From positions 1-64,000 of the forward strand of contig CAWCOY010000004.1 in NCBI GenBank assembly GCA_963797265.1: a DNA stretch of 64,000 bases, read 5' to 3'. Below, one piece after another: positions 47,843 through 56,334 of the stretch. Position numbers and translations under genes: made by a program. The number at the start of each line of letters is the position of its first letter. The first letter of the stretch is position 1. Source of the DNA: DASUPK01 sp963797265. GTDB lineage: Bacteria > Actinomycetota > Thermoleophilia > Solirubrobacterales > 70-9. The notes under the pieces are model-generated. The model worked only from the letters and a program-made list of their open reading frames with translations, was not told the origin of the DNA and ran no database searches.

Positions 47843-48458
47843 TGCGCCCTCCGATCGAGGCGCGGTTTGAGCCAAAGCTGGGAGAGGCCAGATCGCCCGG
47901 GCTCAGCTGGGGCAAAGGCTGCTTGGGACGGGCCGGCTCATGATCGGGGATGTGATCCGTCGCCGCGGCAATCAGCGACTCGAGGGTCACCCCGTCCTCG
48001 GGAAAGGTCGCCCAGCCCGCGCGGACGTCGCTGCCGAAGACGTCCCGGAGCCGATGCTCGATCGCCCTCCGTGCGCGAGGATCTGGCTCGAGCACAGCGC
48101 ACAGCCGGTGTCCCCGGGCGGACGAGGTGACCACAGGCCCGTCCGTGACGCGAAGCACCGAGCGCGCCAGCTGCGCCCTTCCGCGTCGCGCTCGTCGGGG
48201 GCCGGAGGGCAGGGCGACCAGGATGTCCGCCGGTTTCTCGCTGCGCCGAAACCTCGCAAGCTGAAGACGGGCCGGGTAGAGCGAGTCCTGGGCGTCCCTC
48301 GTGAGGCCGGCCAGGATCGCCGTCGCCAGCGCCCCGCCTGCGGCGACGCACGATGCCTCGGATGGCCCTAGCACACCGACGACGAGGCTCGCGACCGCCG
48401 CGAGCCCAGAGCCAATCAAGGCGAGTAGCGCAATGCTGGTGTCCCGCCTGACGCCCAT
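47829..48458 (-). CDS. Two-TM protein with degenerate GGDEF-like domain
   Basis: A 209-aa protein. Two TM helices (IALLALIGSGLAAVASLVVG; CVAAGGALATAILAGL) are followed by a cytoplasmic domain. Its end (RLRDVFGSDVRAGWATFPED then GVTLESLIAAATDHI) resembles the C-terminal part of GGDEF domains (AGxAxxPxDGxxxxxLxxxAD), but no GGDEF signature is present. It may be a non-catalytic sensor linked to the glycan locus. The 3' end overlaps the start of the epimerase gene by 14 bp. Confidence 0.6.
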   Translation of the reverse strand: MGVRRDTSIALLALIGSGLAAVASLVVGVLGPSEASCVAAGGALATAILAGLTRDAQDSLYPARLQLARFRRSEKPADILVALPSGPRRARRGRAQLARSVLRVTDGPVVTSSARGHRLCAVLEPDPRARRAIEHRLRDVFGSDVRAGWATFPEDGVTLESLIAAATDHIPDHEPARPKQPLPQLSPGDLASPSFGSNRASIGGRIERH

Positions 48459-48631
48459 TCCAGTGGCCGAAGTCTCGCGCCGGGCAACCGCTCTCGTAGG
48501 GGGTCAATCTGTCCGTTCGCTGGGCAGATTCCTACCCATCTCTCGCAGCGGATCCGGGCAGATGGCTGACCGCGGTGGGTTCGCAGTTGACTAGCCGACC
48601 GCCGTCGCCTTGTACTTATCTCTGCCGCTAG

Positions 48632-49333
48632 ATGGACGTCGCGCAAGCGGTTCCGCTTCGAGCGAGATCATCCCCGGTGCTCCCCGTCGCGATCGTGGAT
48701 GGCGACCCTCTGGCGCGCCGCGCGATACGCGCCTATCTCGCTGCCGAAGACGACATCGACGTCATCGGTGAGGCGCCGGACGGTTCCACGGGGGTCGAGC
48801 TGGTCAGGGACATGCGGCCGGACGTGGTGCTGATCGCGCTCTCGCTGCCCGATCGAAGTGGCGGCCAGGTGATGCGCGAGATGCTCACGATCGCTCCACA
48901 GACCCGCGTCATCTTGCTCGCCGTCGAGCCCGACGAGGACGCGCAGATGCACGCGCTCCGGGCGGGGGCAGTGGGTTGCCTGCCGAAGGCCATTGACCCC
49001 AAGATCCTGCCGCGCGTCTTGCGCCGCGTGCGAGCCGGCGAGGCGGCCGTGACCCGGGCGCTCGCTACACGCTTGCTGGAGCAGGTGAGGATGCTCGACC
49101 GCGCGGGGCTGGATCGGTTTCGCCCGGTACGGAGCTCGCTTACCCAACGAGAGTGGGAGGTGCTGGACCTGCTGGTCGAAGGCACGACGACGGGCGCGAT
49201 CGCCAGGCAGCTTGATGTCAGCCCCGCGACTGTGAGAAGCCACGTCAAGCACGTGCTCGGCAAGCTCGGCATACACTCGCGCGACGAGGCGGTCCGCTAT
49301 GTCGAGCGCCTGCGTCACACGCCGGGGGCGTAA
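48632..49333 (+). CDS. NarL/LuxR-type regulator lacking the receiver aspartate
   Basis: A 233-aa protein. The receiver domain (about 17-130) has VAIVDGDPLARRAIRAYLAA and a conserved Lys in GCLPKAI, but the phosphorylation site reads VVLIALSLPD with Ala69 where Asp is expected. The C-terminal LuxR helix-turn-helix (about 170-228) is intact: LTQREWEVLDLLVEGTTTGA, IARQLDVSPATVRSHVKHVL. It should bind DNA without being controlled by phosphorylation at this site. It stands 173 bp from the divergent GGDEF-like gene at the end of the glycan locus. Confidence 0.88.
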   Translation: MDVAQAVPLRARSSPVLPVAIVDGDPLARRAIRAYLAAEDDIDVIGEAPDGSTGVELVRDMRPDVVLIALSLPDRSGGQVMREMLTIAPQTRVILLAVEPDEDAQMHALRAGAVGCLPKAIDPKILPRVLRRVRAGEAAVTRALATRLLEQVRMLDRAGLDRFRPVRSSLTQREWEVLDLLVEGTTTGAIARQLDVSPATVRSHVKHVLGKLGIHSRDEAVRYVERLRHTPGA

Positions 49334-49453
49334 GCGGCCGTAACCCTGGACATATGTTGAGCGCTATTAGTGGTCAAACGCCGGAATCTGGGTAGGACCG
49401 TGCGAACTCAGGGACACGCGACACACGCGACAAAACCGGGAAAGGATGCCCGA

Positions 49454-50236
49454 GTGGCCAAGCTAAGGGTGGACGGTATTCACATCGTTATCGCGGATTC
49501 GGATCCGCTGGCGCGGCGGGTGGTCCGTGAGGCCTTGGAGGAGCAGTCGGGCTTCGTCATCCCAGGCGAGGCATCGACCGGGCGCGAGGCCGTCGAGCTT
49601 TGCCTCTATTACCGCCCGCAGGTGGTTCTGATGGAGGTTTCGCTCCCGGCTCTGGACGGGCTGGCCGCGACGCGGCAGATCCTTGCCGATGCGCCCGAGC
49701 TTCGCGTCCTCATCTTCTCCTGGCAGGACGGGGAGGAGACCCAGTGGGAGGCACTGCGCGCCGGAGCATCCGGATTTCTCTCCAAGAACGTGCCGGTTGA
49801 GACCGTGCCTCGGGTTGTGCAAAGCATGGTCCGCGGTGAGGCCGTCATCTCGCGGACACTGACCATGCGCCTGATCGAACGCTTGCGCCGTCTCCCCCAA
49901 GACGGGGCGGGCATGCGGCCTGTAAGGAGCGCCCTCACCTCCCGCGAATGGGAGGTACTGGACCTTCTCTCCCAGGGCCGGGACACAAGGGAGATCGCAG
50001 AAGCCCTGGTCCTGTCCGAGGAAACCGTCTACAGCCACGCCAAGAACCTGTTGCGAAAGCTCGACGTGCATTCTCGCCAGGAGGCAATCGAGAAGGCTCA
50101 GCGACTGCGCCACCCCGTGGTCGGGCTGCCAGTCGACGAACCCAACAGCGACACGGCGAGCAACGCGGACACGCCTCGGTTGCCATCCCCTCGCAGGGAA
50201 GGGGTTCCGGTCTCGAGCTCCGGCCGGTCGCGCTGA
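49454..50236 (+). CDS. NarL/LuxR-type regulator with Glu in place of receiver Asp
   Basis: A 260-aa paralogue of the preceding gene. The receiver reads HIVIADSDPLARRVVREALE and, at the phosphorylation site, VVLMEVSLPALDG, so Glu61 replaces Asp; Lys is kept in GFLSKNV. Asp-to-Glu often mimics the phosphorylated state, so it may be constitutively active. The LuxR helix-turn-helix is LTSREWEVLDLLSQGRDTRE, IAEALVLSEETVYSHAKNLL. A 40-residue disordered tail follows. GTG 49454 is preferred since GAAAGG lies 8 bp upstream; GTG 49370 gives 28 more residues. Confidence 0.88.
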   Translation: MAKLRVDGIHIVIADSDPLARRVVREALEEQSGFVIPGEASTGREAVELCLYYRPQVVLMEVSLPALDGLAATRQILADAPELRVLIFSWQDGEETQWEALRAGASGFLSKNVPVETVPRVVQSMVRGEAVISRTLTMRLIERLRRLPQDGAGMRPVRSALTSREWEVLDLLSQGRDTREIAEALVLSEETVYSHAKNLLRKLDVHSRQEAIEKAQRLRHPVVGLPVDEPNSDTASNADTPRLPSPRREGVPVSSSGRSR

Positions 50237-50303
50237 TCTGAGGGCCGTCGAACGCAGTGACGCCCCGACCTAATTGGCTCGGTCCGGGCTTCTAGACTCT
50301 CTG

Positions 50304-50338
50304 ATGCGAGGGTGCTCCGTAAGGAGCAACCCGTTTTG
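50304..50338 (+). repeat. Dispersed hairpin repeat next to tRNA-Ser, copy 2
   Basis: Same flanks as copy 1 (25882-25926): ATGCGAGGGTGCTCCG and GGAGCAACCCGTTTTG, here with a 3-nt insert between them. The arms GGGTGCTCC and GGAGCAACCC pair with one bulge, followed by TTTT, so this copy could terminate transcription from the regulator gene before the tRNA. Confidence 0.6.
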
Positions 50339-50348
50339 TTGATGGTCC

Positions 50349-50436
50349 GGAGAGGTGTCCGAGTGGCTTAAGGAGCTCGCTTGGAAAGCGAGTGGGCGGG
50401 TTAACCGCCTCGTGGGTTCGAATCCCACCCTCTCCG
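50349..50436 (+). tRNA. tRNA-Ser (GGA)
   Basis: An 88-nt class II tRNA: acceptor GGAGAGG/CCTCTCC with discriminator G. The anticodon stem-loop CTCGCTTGGAAAGCGAG gives GGA, a long variable arm follows (TGGGCGGGTTAACCGCCTC), and the T arm is GTGGGTTCGAATCCCAC. CCA not encoded. Confidence 0.95.
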
Positions 50437-50468
50437 CTCAGGCCGCGGGCGCGGCCGTGCGGCAGTGA

Positions 50469-50499
50469 GGGCCGCGCGCGGTTACTCCGCGCGCGGCCC
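50469..50499. terminator. Strong hairpin between tRNA-Ser and convergent gene
   Basis: GGGCCGCGCGCG (50469-50480) and CGCGCGCGGCCC (50488-50499) form a perfect 12-bp stem with a 7-nt loop. It lies between the tRNA and the 3' end of the minus-strand membrane gene, so it may stop transcription from both sides, although no T-run is present. Confidence 0.6.
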
Positions 50500-50525
50500 C
50501 GTCGAGCTTCGGTGGGCGTCGAGCC

Positions 50526-51161
50526 CTAGGCGGCGGTTGCCGGCGCCACTGAGGCCGGTCCCCTTGCCCGCAGTGAGAGCATGATGCTGGACACGATGAT
50601 CCAGAGCGCGGCTCCAATCGCCCCGACGAATCCAATCGGCCCGGCCAGCGAGAGCAGGCCGAACACGATTCCCGCCCAGCCCATCCACTTCGGCAGGGCG
50701 CCGCTGCGCAGCACCGCGATCCCAACGGCCCAGTTGAACACGAGCGTGCCGAGGAACAAAGGCAGGAAGTCGTTGTCCCAGAGGGTCTGCAGGGTTCGCA
50801 CCGACTCAGGCGGAAGGTCCTTCGCTCGCTCCGCTGTCGCGAACAGGATCAAGCCGTCAATCGCACCGCCGATCCCGACCACCGTCAACCCGATCAACGG
50901 CAGGATCGCGAGCATCGGTCCGGCGCCATCGAACACCTTGCGCAGATAAGCGCCGTAGAAGATCAGGACGCCCGCTGCCACAGTGCCGATGAAGGCGCCG
51001 ACCTCAGCGGCGTTCTTGTTGTCGAGGTACCACTGCTTGACCTCGTTCGCCGGGTGGTCGGCGCCCTTTGGCTCACCCTGAACGATGAAGCTGACGATCA
51101 GCAGGACCGCGAACAAGATCCCGGTGAGCGGCACCAGCCACTCCTTGCTGCTTCTCTCCAT
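50526..51161 (-). CDS. Multi-pass membrane protein of unknown function
   Basis: A 211-aa protein with about six hydrophobic segments (LVPLTGILFAVLLIVSFIVQ; GAFIGTVAAGVLIFYGAYL; MLAILPLIGLTVVGIGGAID; LFLGTLVFNWAVGIAVL, and others). A polar loop after TM1 reads GADHPANEVKQWYLDNKNAA. The plan resembles DUF4386-like proteins, but I am not certain. ATG 51161 is set by GGAGGAGGAG upstream. Confidence 0.6.
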   Translation of the reverse strand: MERSSKEWLVPLTGILFAVLLIVSFIVQGEPKGADHPANEVKQWYLDNKNAAEVGAFIGTVAAGVLIFYGAYLRKVFDGAGPMLAILPLIGLTVVGIGGAIDGLILFATAERAKDLPPESVRTLQTLWDNDFLPLFLGTLVFNWAVGIAVLRSGALPKWMGWAGIVFGLLSLAGPIGFVGAIGAALWIIVSSIMLSLRARGPASVAPATAA

Positions 51162-51317
51162 CAGAGCTCCTCCTCCTTCTGCGGCGCCATCCCCCAATGG
51201 CGCGCTTATTGGGAATTGCGGTGGCCACTCAAGTGGCAGTGCGCACGACTATCACAGCGCCGTCGGTCGTTACGCCAGAATGTCGCACGCATCCGGAGAT
51301 CAGGGGAGCGGTTTCGA

Positions 51318-51998
51318 ATGGCGCCGCAAGCCGGTCGGCTCAATCGCACGCTGGAGAAGGTCACGCATCTTCCCTACAACGTTGTCTCCCGCCGGGGAGC
51401 GATCACCGATTCCGCCAAGCGCAAGCTCTTCGAGCAGGGCATTTCGGGCCAGGCGCAGATCCTGGAAGCACCGGGAGACAACGCGGTCTCTGACGTGAAG
51501 GAGAATCTCGGCCGCTTCCTGGTCCGGGTCGAGATCCCCGGACGCGATCCCTACGAGGCAACGGTCATCCAGTCCTTTCGCGGCGGCTACGAGTCCGCGG
51601 GCCTCAAGCAGGGAGCCCTGGTCGAGTGCCGGGTCGATCTGAAGAACGACGAGCGCGTCCTGTTGATCGCCCCGGAGCCCGACGAGCGCCGGGTGACCGC
51701 CGTCGACTCCTCCGCGATCCTCGCGAACGGCGAGCGAGCGACGGCCACGGTCGAGCGCGCCAGGAAGCTCGAGGCCAGGGCACCAGGGTCCGGCGATCCG
51801 ATCTACGAGCTGGTGATGAAGATGACCTCCGAGCGAGAGACGAAGCCCTGGAAGGTCCGGATCGGCCAGCGAGTGCCCAAGGGAGCCGAGGATCTCGTCA
51901 AGGGGGGCCGCGAGCTCACCGTCGCCTTTCTCGAGGTCGATGACGGCCAGTCGGCGGCCGTAGACTGGCCGGAGTCGAGCGGCGGGCGCTTCAGCTGA
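51318..51998 (+). CDS. Soluble 226-aa protein of unknown function
   Basis: Begins MAPQAGRLNRTLEKVTHLPY. It contains two similar beta-rich blocks: ISGQAQILEAPGDNAVSDVK with FLVRVEIPGRDPYEATVIQS, and GERATATVERARKLEARAPG with YELVMKMTSERETKPWKVRI. Each ends near a V-E-C/G segment, suggesting two copies of a small beta-barrel, an internal duplication. No family recognised. ATG 51318 follows GGGGAG. It lies 22 bp before the phosphotriesterase-like gene. Confidence 0.6.
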   Translation: MAPQAGRLNRTLEKVTHLPYNVVSRRGAITDSAKRKLFEQGISGQAQILEAPGDNAVSDVKENLGRFLVRVEIPGRDPYEATVIQSFRGGYESAGLKQGALVECRVDLKNDERVLLIAPEPDERRVTAVDSSAILANGERATATVERARKLEARAPGSGDPIYELVMKMTSERETKPWKVRIGQRVPKGAEDLVKGGRELTVAFLEVDDGQSAAVDWPESSGGRFS

Positions 51999-52020
51999 CG
52001 CTCAAATAGGCTTCGCCGCC

Positions 52021-53007
52021 ATGGCGCAGGTGCCGACGGTGACCGGGATGGTCGAGGCGGAGCAGCTCGGCACGACGCTGATCCACGAGCACCTGCGAAA
52101 CGCCGACGAGGCGGTCCGCAACCAGTGGCCACACGTGGGCGCGGTCAAGGAGGAAGAGCCGCACGAGGTCTCGCCCGAGCAGGTCTACGACATCGCCGTG
52201 CGCGAGGCGAAGGCCGCCGTGGACCTCGGCGTGAAGACGATCGGAGAGCCGACCGCGATGTTCCTCGGCCGCGACGTCGAGTTCATGCGCCGCGTCTCGG
52301 AGGAGAGCGGCCTTCAGGTCATCCCCTGCACCGGCATCTACACCTACGACTATCTGCCGCAGTTCTTCATGAACCGGGATCCGGACCAGATCGCCGAGCT
52401 CTTCGTGCACGACATCGAGGTGGGGATCCAGGGGACCGACATCAAGGCCGCCTTCATCAAATGCGCGGCGGACGAGCCGGGGGTGAACGAGAACATCGAG
52501 AAGGTCCACCGGGCGGCGGCCCGCGCGAGCGTTCGAACCGGGGCGCCGATCATGGCCCACTCACGGCCCGCCAGCAACACCGGTCCGCGCCAGGTCGAGA
52601 TCTTCCTCGAGGAGGGCGTCGACTCGGCGAAGATCCAGATGGCCCACACCGGCGACACCGACGACCTCGACTACATCGAGGGCCTGCTCGAGACCGGCGT
52701 CTGGGTCGGCCTTGACCGCTACGGCCTCGACCTCTTTCTGCCCTACGACAAGCGCCAGGCGACGGCCAAGGCCCTGCTCGAGCGCGGCTACGCCGACCGG
52801 ATCTTCCTCTCGGCCGACTCGGTCGCCACCACCGACTGGTTCCCCTCGAACGTGATCGAGACGCTGATCGCCGGGGGCGCGGCCCACGACTGGACGATCC
52901 GGATCATCCACGAGCGGGTCCTGCCCGAGCTACGCGAATGGGGCCTGACCGAGGAGCAGGAACGGACGATGATGGTCGAGAACTCGGTCCGCTGGCTCAC
53001 CGGCTGA
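52021..53007 (+). CDS. Phosphotriesterase-family metal-dependent hydrolase
   Basis: A 328-aa amidohydrolase-superfamily barrel. The metal ligands are visible: HEH in LIHEHLRNAD (about 22-24), the probably carboxylated Lys in AAFIKCAADE, His in IMAHSRPA, His in MAHTGDTDD and Asp in LSADSVATTDW. This matches the phosphotriesterase/lactonase family. True substrate (lactone, phosphotriester or other) cannot be told. ATG 52021 fits the family N-terminus (VTGMVEAEQLGTTLIHEHL). Confidence 0.85.
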   Translation: MAQVPTVTGMVEAEQLGTTLIHEHLRNADEAVRNQWPHVGAVKEEEPHEVSPEQVYDIAVREAKAAVDLGVKTIGEPTAMFLGRDVEFMRRVSEESGLQVIPCTGIYTYDYLPQFFMNRDPDQIAELFVHDIEVGIQGTDIKAAFIKCAADEPGVNENIEKVHRAAARASVRTGAPIMAHSRPASNTGPRQVEIFLEEGVDSAKIQMAHTGDTDDLDYIEGLLETGVWVGLDRYGLDLFLPYDKRQATAKALLERGYADRIFLSADSVATTDWFPSNVIETLIAGGAAHDWTIRIIHERVLPELREWGLTEEQERTMMVENSVRWLTG

Positions 53008-53033
53008 GCTCCGCACCTGCATAGGCTTCGCCC

Positions 53034-54392
53034 GTGGCGGATCCGAACGATCCCGGGCTCCTGACGGCGGCCGAGACCTCGCTGCTGATCGACCGCTACG
53101 AGATCACGATGTCGGCGAGCTACCACCGGCTCGGCCGCAACGAGCCGGCCGTGTTCGAGCTCTTCGTCCGCAAGCTCCCACCCCACCGCGACTGGCTGGT
53201 GGTCTGCGGGCTGGGCCCGACGCTGCGGATGGTCACCGAGATGCGCTTCGGCCCGACCGAGCTCGAGTACCTGGGGACGCTCGGCTGCAACGACGATTTC
53301 CTGGGCTATCTGGAGGGCTTCCGCTTCCGCGGCGACATCGAGGCGATGCCCGAGGGAACGATCGCCTTCCCCGACGAACCGCTGGTCCGGGTGACGGCCC
53401 CGCTGATCGACGCCCAGCTGCTCGAGACGCTCCTGCTCAACCAGATCAACTTCCAGACCATGATCGCCACCAAGGCGGCCCGGGTCGTGCTCGCCGCCGA
53501 CGGCAACGGAGAGTCGGTGATCGACTTCTCGCCCCGGCGGGATCACGGCGTCGACGCGGCGATGAAGGTCGCCAGGGCATCCGCGGTCGCGGGATTCGGC
53601 GGCACCTCCAACCTGGCTGCGGCGATGCGCTACGGCCTGATGCCGGTGGGAACGATGGCCCACTCCTACGTGCTCAGCTTCGAGAGCGAGGAAGAGGCCT
53701 TCGAGGCCTTCCTGCGGGAGAACCCGGAGAACTCGCTGCTCCTGGTCGACACCTACGACACGCTCGAGGGCGTTCGCCGGGCGATCGAGGCGTCACGCCG
53801 CACGGAGATCGCGCTGACCGGCATCCGGATCGACTCCGGCGACCTCGCCGGCCTCGCTCGCGACGCTCGGCGTCTGCTCGACGAGGCGGGGTTCGACGAG
53901 GCGGTGATCGTGGCGTCCGGGGACCTGGAGGAGCACCGGATTGCCGAGATGTGCCGCGCCGGGACGCCCATCGACCTCTGGGGGGTCGGCACCGAGCTCG
54001 GCACAAGCCGCGACTCGCCGGTGGTGAACGGCGTCTACAAGCTTGTCGCGGAGCTCAGCGGCGAGGCCTGGCGCGGGGTCGCGAAGCGCTCCGAAGACAA
54101 GGTCACCCTGCCGGGCGCGAAGCAGGTGTTCAGGCGGTTCGAGGGAGGAACGATGATCGAGGACTTCGTCGGGACGGCAGACGAGCGGCTCGATGGCGAG
54201 CCGCTGCTTTTTCCCGCGATGAGCGAGGGCGAGATCATCCACGCGGAGACCCTGGAGGAGATGCGCGAGCGGACCAGGCGCAGCCTCGACTCGCTGCCCC
54301 CTGCCCTGCGCAGCGCCGGGGAGAAGCCCCGCTACCCGGTGAGGCACTCCGACGCGCTGACCGAGGCCGCCCGCTCGATGACGGCCGGCTAA
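53034..54392 (+). CDS. pncB: Nicotinate phosphoribosyltransferase
   Basis: A 452-aa enzyme that makes nicotinate mononucleotide from nicotinate, PRPP and ATP in NAD salvage. Family marks: LLIDRYEITMSASYHRLGRN at the start, FELFVRKLPPHRDWLVVCGL, IDFSPRRDHGVDAAMKVARA with the catalytic His, GTSNLAAAMRYGLMPVGTMA and the phosphate-binding LTGIRIDSGDLAGLA. GTG 53034 gives the expected length. Its stop overlaps the convergent deaminase gene by 4 bp. Confidence 0.93.
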   Translation: MADPNDPGLLTAAETSLLIDRYEITMSASYHRLGRNEPAVFELFVRKLPPHRDWLVVCGLGPTLRMVTEMRFGPTELEYLGTLGCNDDFLGYLEGFRFRGDIEAMPEGTIAFPDEPLVRVTAPLIDAQLLETLLLNQINFQTMIATKAARVVLAADGNGESVIDFSPRRDHGVDAAMKVARASAVAGFGGTSNLAAAMRYGLMPVGTMAHSYVLSFESEEEAFEAFLRENPENSLLLVDTYDTLEGVRRAIEASRRTEIALTGIRIDSGDLAGLARDARRLLDEAGFDEAVIVASGDLEEHRIAEMCRAGTPIDLWGVGTELGTSRDSPVVNGVYKLVAELSGEAWRGVAKRSEDKVTLPGAKQVFRRFEGGTMIEDFVGTADERLDGEPLLFPAMSEGEIIHAETLEEMRERTRRSLDSLPPALRSAGEKPRYPVRHSDALTEAARSMTAG

Positions 54393-54856
54393 CGGCGAGC
54401 CGAGAAGAAGTCCTCGAGCAGATCGGTCGACCGATCGGCCAGCAGGCCGGTCTCGACCGCGGGGCGGTGGTTGACGACCGGGGCGTCGAAGAGGTCGATC
54501 ACGCTGCCGACCGCGCCGCCCTTGGGATCCGCGGCGCCGTAGACCAGGCGCGGCACGCGCGCCAGGGTGATCGCTCCCGCGCACATCGGGCAGGGTTCGA
54601 GGGTCACGTAGATCGTCGTCTCAAGCAGCCGCCACCCGCCGAGCCGCTCGGACGCCTGCCGCAGGGCGAGCACCTCCGCGTGGGCGGTGGGGTCTCTTCT
54701 CAGCTCGCGCTGGTTGCCGGCCGAGCCGAGCACCTCCGTCCCGCGCGCCACGATCGCCCCGATCGGGACGTCACCCTTCCGGGCCGCCTCCTCCGCGAGC
54801 CGCAATGCCATCCGCATGTGCCGCTCGTCCGTCTCGCTGAACTCCGGTCGAGACAT
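54389..54856 (-). CDS. tadA: Nucleoside/tRNA adenosine deaminase
   Basis: A 155-aa CDA-fold deaminase. The zinc and catalytic residues are in TAHAEVLAL (His59, Glu61) and LEPCPMCAGAI (Cys89, Cys92). The N-terminus MRMALRLAEEAARKGDVPIG and C-terminal GAADPKGGAVGS are typical of TadA, which makes inosine at the wobble position of tRNA-Arg; guanine deaminases are close relatives. ATG 54856. Confidence 0.88.
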   Translation of the reverse strand: MSRPEFSETDERHMRMALRLAEEAARKGDVPIGAIVARGTEVLGSAGNQRELRRDPTAHAEVLALRQASERLGGWRLLETTIYVTLEPCPMCAGAITLARVPRLVYGAADPKGGAVGSVIDLFDAPVVNHRPAVETGLLADRSTDLLEDFFSARR

Positions 54857-54957
54857 CGCCTGCCAGTATGCAGGCGCCCGACCTCCCGCGCTACCAGGAA
54901 CTTTTTCGAGCGCCTGGTGTTTGAAACCAAGCCGGCACCTGCCGCCTGACCTCTCTC

Positions 54958-56328
54958 ATGGGAAAGCACCAGGGGACCATGCGAAAGCTGATCGCCACAA
55001 TCACCCTCGTCCTGACCGCCGCCGGGGCCTCCGGCGGGGTCGCTCAGGCTGACCAGACCCCGACGCATTCGGGCTATGTGCCGGGGCAGCTGCTCGTCCG
55101 CTTCGACGGCGGCGGCGAGCACCTGCTCAAGCTTCCCGGCGACGTCGACGTCTCGACCGCCGAGCGGGCGCTCGACGCGAACCCGGCCGTCGACTACGCC
55201 TCCCCCAACTACGTAGCGCGCGCCTCGAGCATCCCGGACGACCCGGGCCTCGCCGGAGTCCCCGGAGGCTGGCAGCGGACGCAGTGGAACTTCCTGCCCT
55301 GCGGGTCGCTCTGCGGCGAGTCCCCCACCCCGCTGGAGTTCCAGGAGCGCGGCGGGCTGAACGCTCCCGAGGCGTGGGCGATCCTCAAGCAGCGTGGCAC
55401 CCCGGCCGGCAAGGGGGCCAAGGTCGCGGTGCTCGACACCGGCGTCGCCTACATGACTAAGAAGCCGAAGTTCCGCCGCAGTCCTGACTTCTCCCGCGGC
55501 CAGTTCCTGCCCGGCTTCGACTTCGTCGACAAGGACCGCCAGCCGCTCGACGAGGACGGGCACGGCACGCACGTCACCGGCACGATCGCCGAGCGGACCG
55601 GCAACGGCTTCGGCCTCACGGGCCTCGCTTCGCGGGCCAAGATCATCCCCGTCCGCGTGCTCGACTCGGAGGGCTTCGGCACGGCCCGCAACATCGCCAG
55701 GGGGATCCGCTGGGCGGCCAACCACAAGGCCCAGGTGATCAACATGAGCTTCGAGTTCTCGCTCGGGGTGAACAGCTGCGGCAAGATCAAGGGGATTTGC
55801 TCGGCGATCAAGTACGCCTTCAAGAAGGGCGCCCTGGTGGTCGCGGCGGCGGGGAACGAGAACGGCGAGCCAGTCGCCTACCCGGCCGGCGCCCCCCACG
55901 TGATCGGCGTCGGACGGACAACGAAGGACGCCTGCCTCGCGAGCGAATCCCGCACCGGGGCGGGCCTCGACCTGGTCGCCCCGGGCGGCGGCTTCCCGCT
56001 GCTCTCCAGCTGCGGCGGCGACGACGCGCTGTTCAGCCGCGGCGTGGCGATCTACCAGCTCACCCTCGTCGGCGGCCACTTCAAGACGTTCGGCTATCCG
56101 AACGGCTACGAGGGGACGTCGATGGCGGCCGCTCACGTCTCGGGCGTGGCCGCCCTCGTGATCGCGAGCCATGTCGTCGGCAGCGCGCCAGCGGCCGTCG
56201 AGTGCCAGCTCGAGGGCAGCGCCCGGCGCAGCGACTCCCAGCTCGGCCAGCCGTACGACCCCCGGCTCTTCGGGGCGGGGCTTGTCGACGCGGCGGCCGC
56301 AGTGCGCGCCCGAGCGCCGGGCTGCTAG
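54958..56328 (+). CDS. Secreted subtilisin-like serine protease (S8)
   Basis: A 456-aa subtilase. Signal peptide about 1-31 (KLIATITLVLTAAGASGGVA then QA), an inhibitor-type propeptide (VPGQLLVRFDGGGEHLLKLP...YASPNYVA) and the catalytic domain with Asp160 (VAVLDTGVA), His202 (DGHGTHVTG), the oxyanion Asn300 (AAAGNENG) and Ser388 (GTSMAAAHVSG). It is expected to be exported and self-processed. ATG 54958; an internal ATG at codon 8 is also possible. It lies in a tail-to-tail arrangement with a decayed VOC gene. Confidence 0.92.
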   Translation: MGKHQGTMRKLIATITLVLTAAGASGGVAQADQTPTHSGYVPGQLLVRFDGGGEHLLKLPGDVDVSTAERALDANPAVDYASPNYVARASSIPDDPGLAGVPGGWQRTQWNFLPCGSLCGESPTPLEFQERGGLNAPEAWAILKQRGTPAGKGAKVAVLDTGVAYMTKKPKFRRSPDFSRGQFLPGFDFVDKDRQPLDEDGHGTHVTGTIAERTGNGFGLTGLASRAKIIPVRVLDSEGFGTARNIARGIRWAANHKAQVINMSFEFSLGVNSCGKIKGICSAIKYAFKKGALVVAAAGNENGEPVAYPAGAPHVIGVGRTTKDACLASESRTGAGLDLVAPGGGFPLLSSCGGDDALFSRGVAIYQLTLVGGHFKTFGYPNGYEGTSMAAAHVSGVAALVIASHVVGSAPAAVECQLEGSARRSDSQLGQPYDPRLFGAGLVDAAAAVRARAPGC

Positions 56329-56334
56329 GCGACT

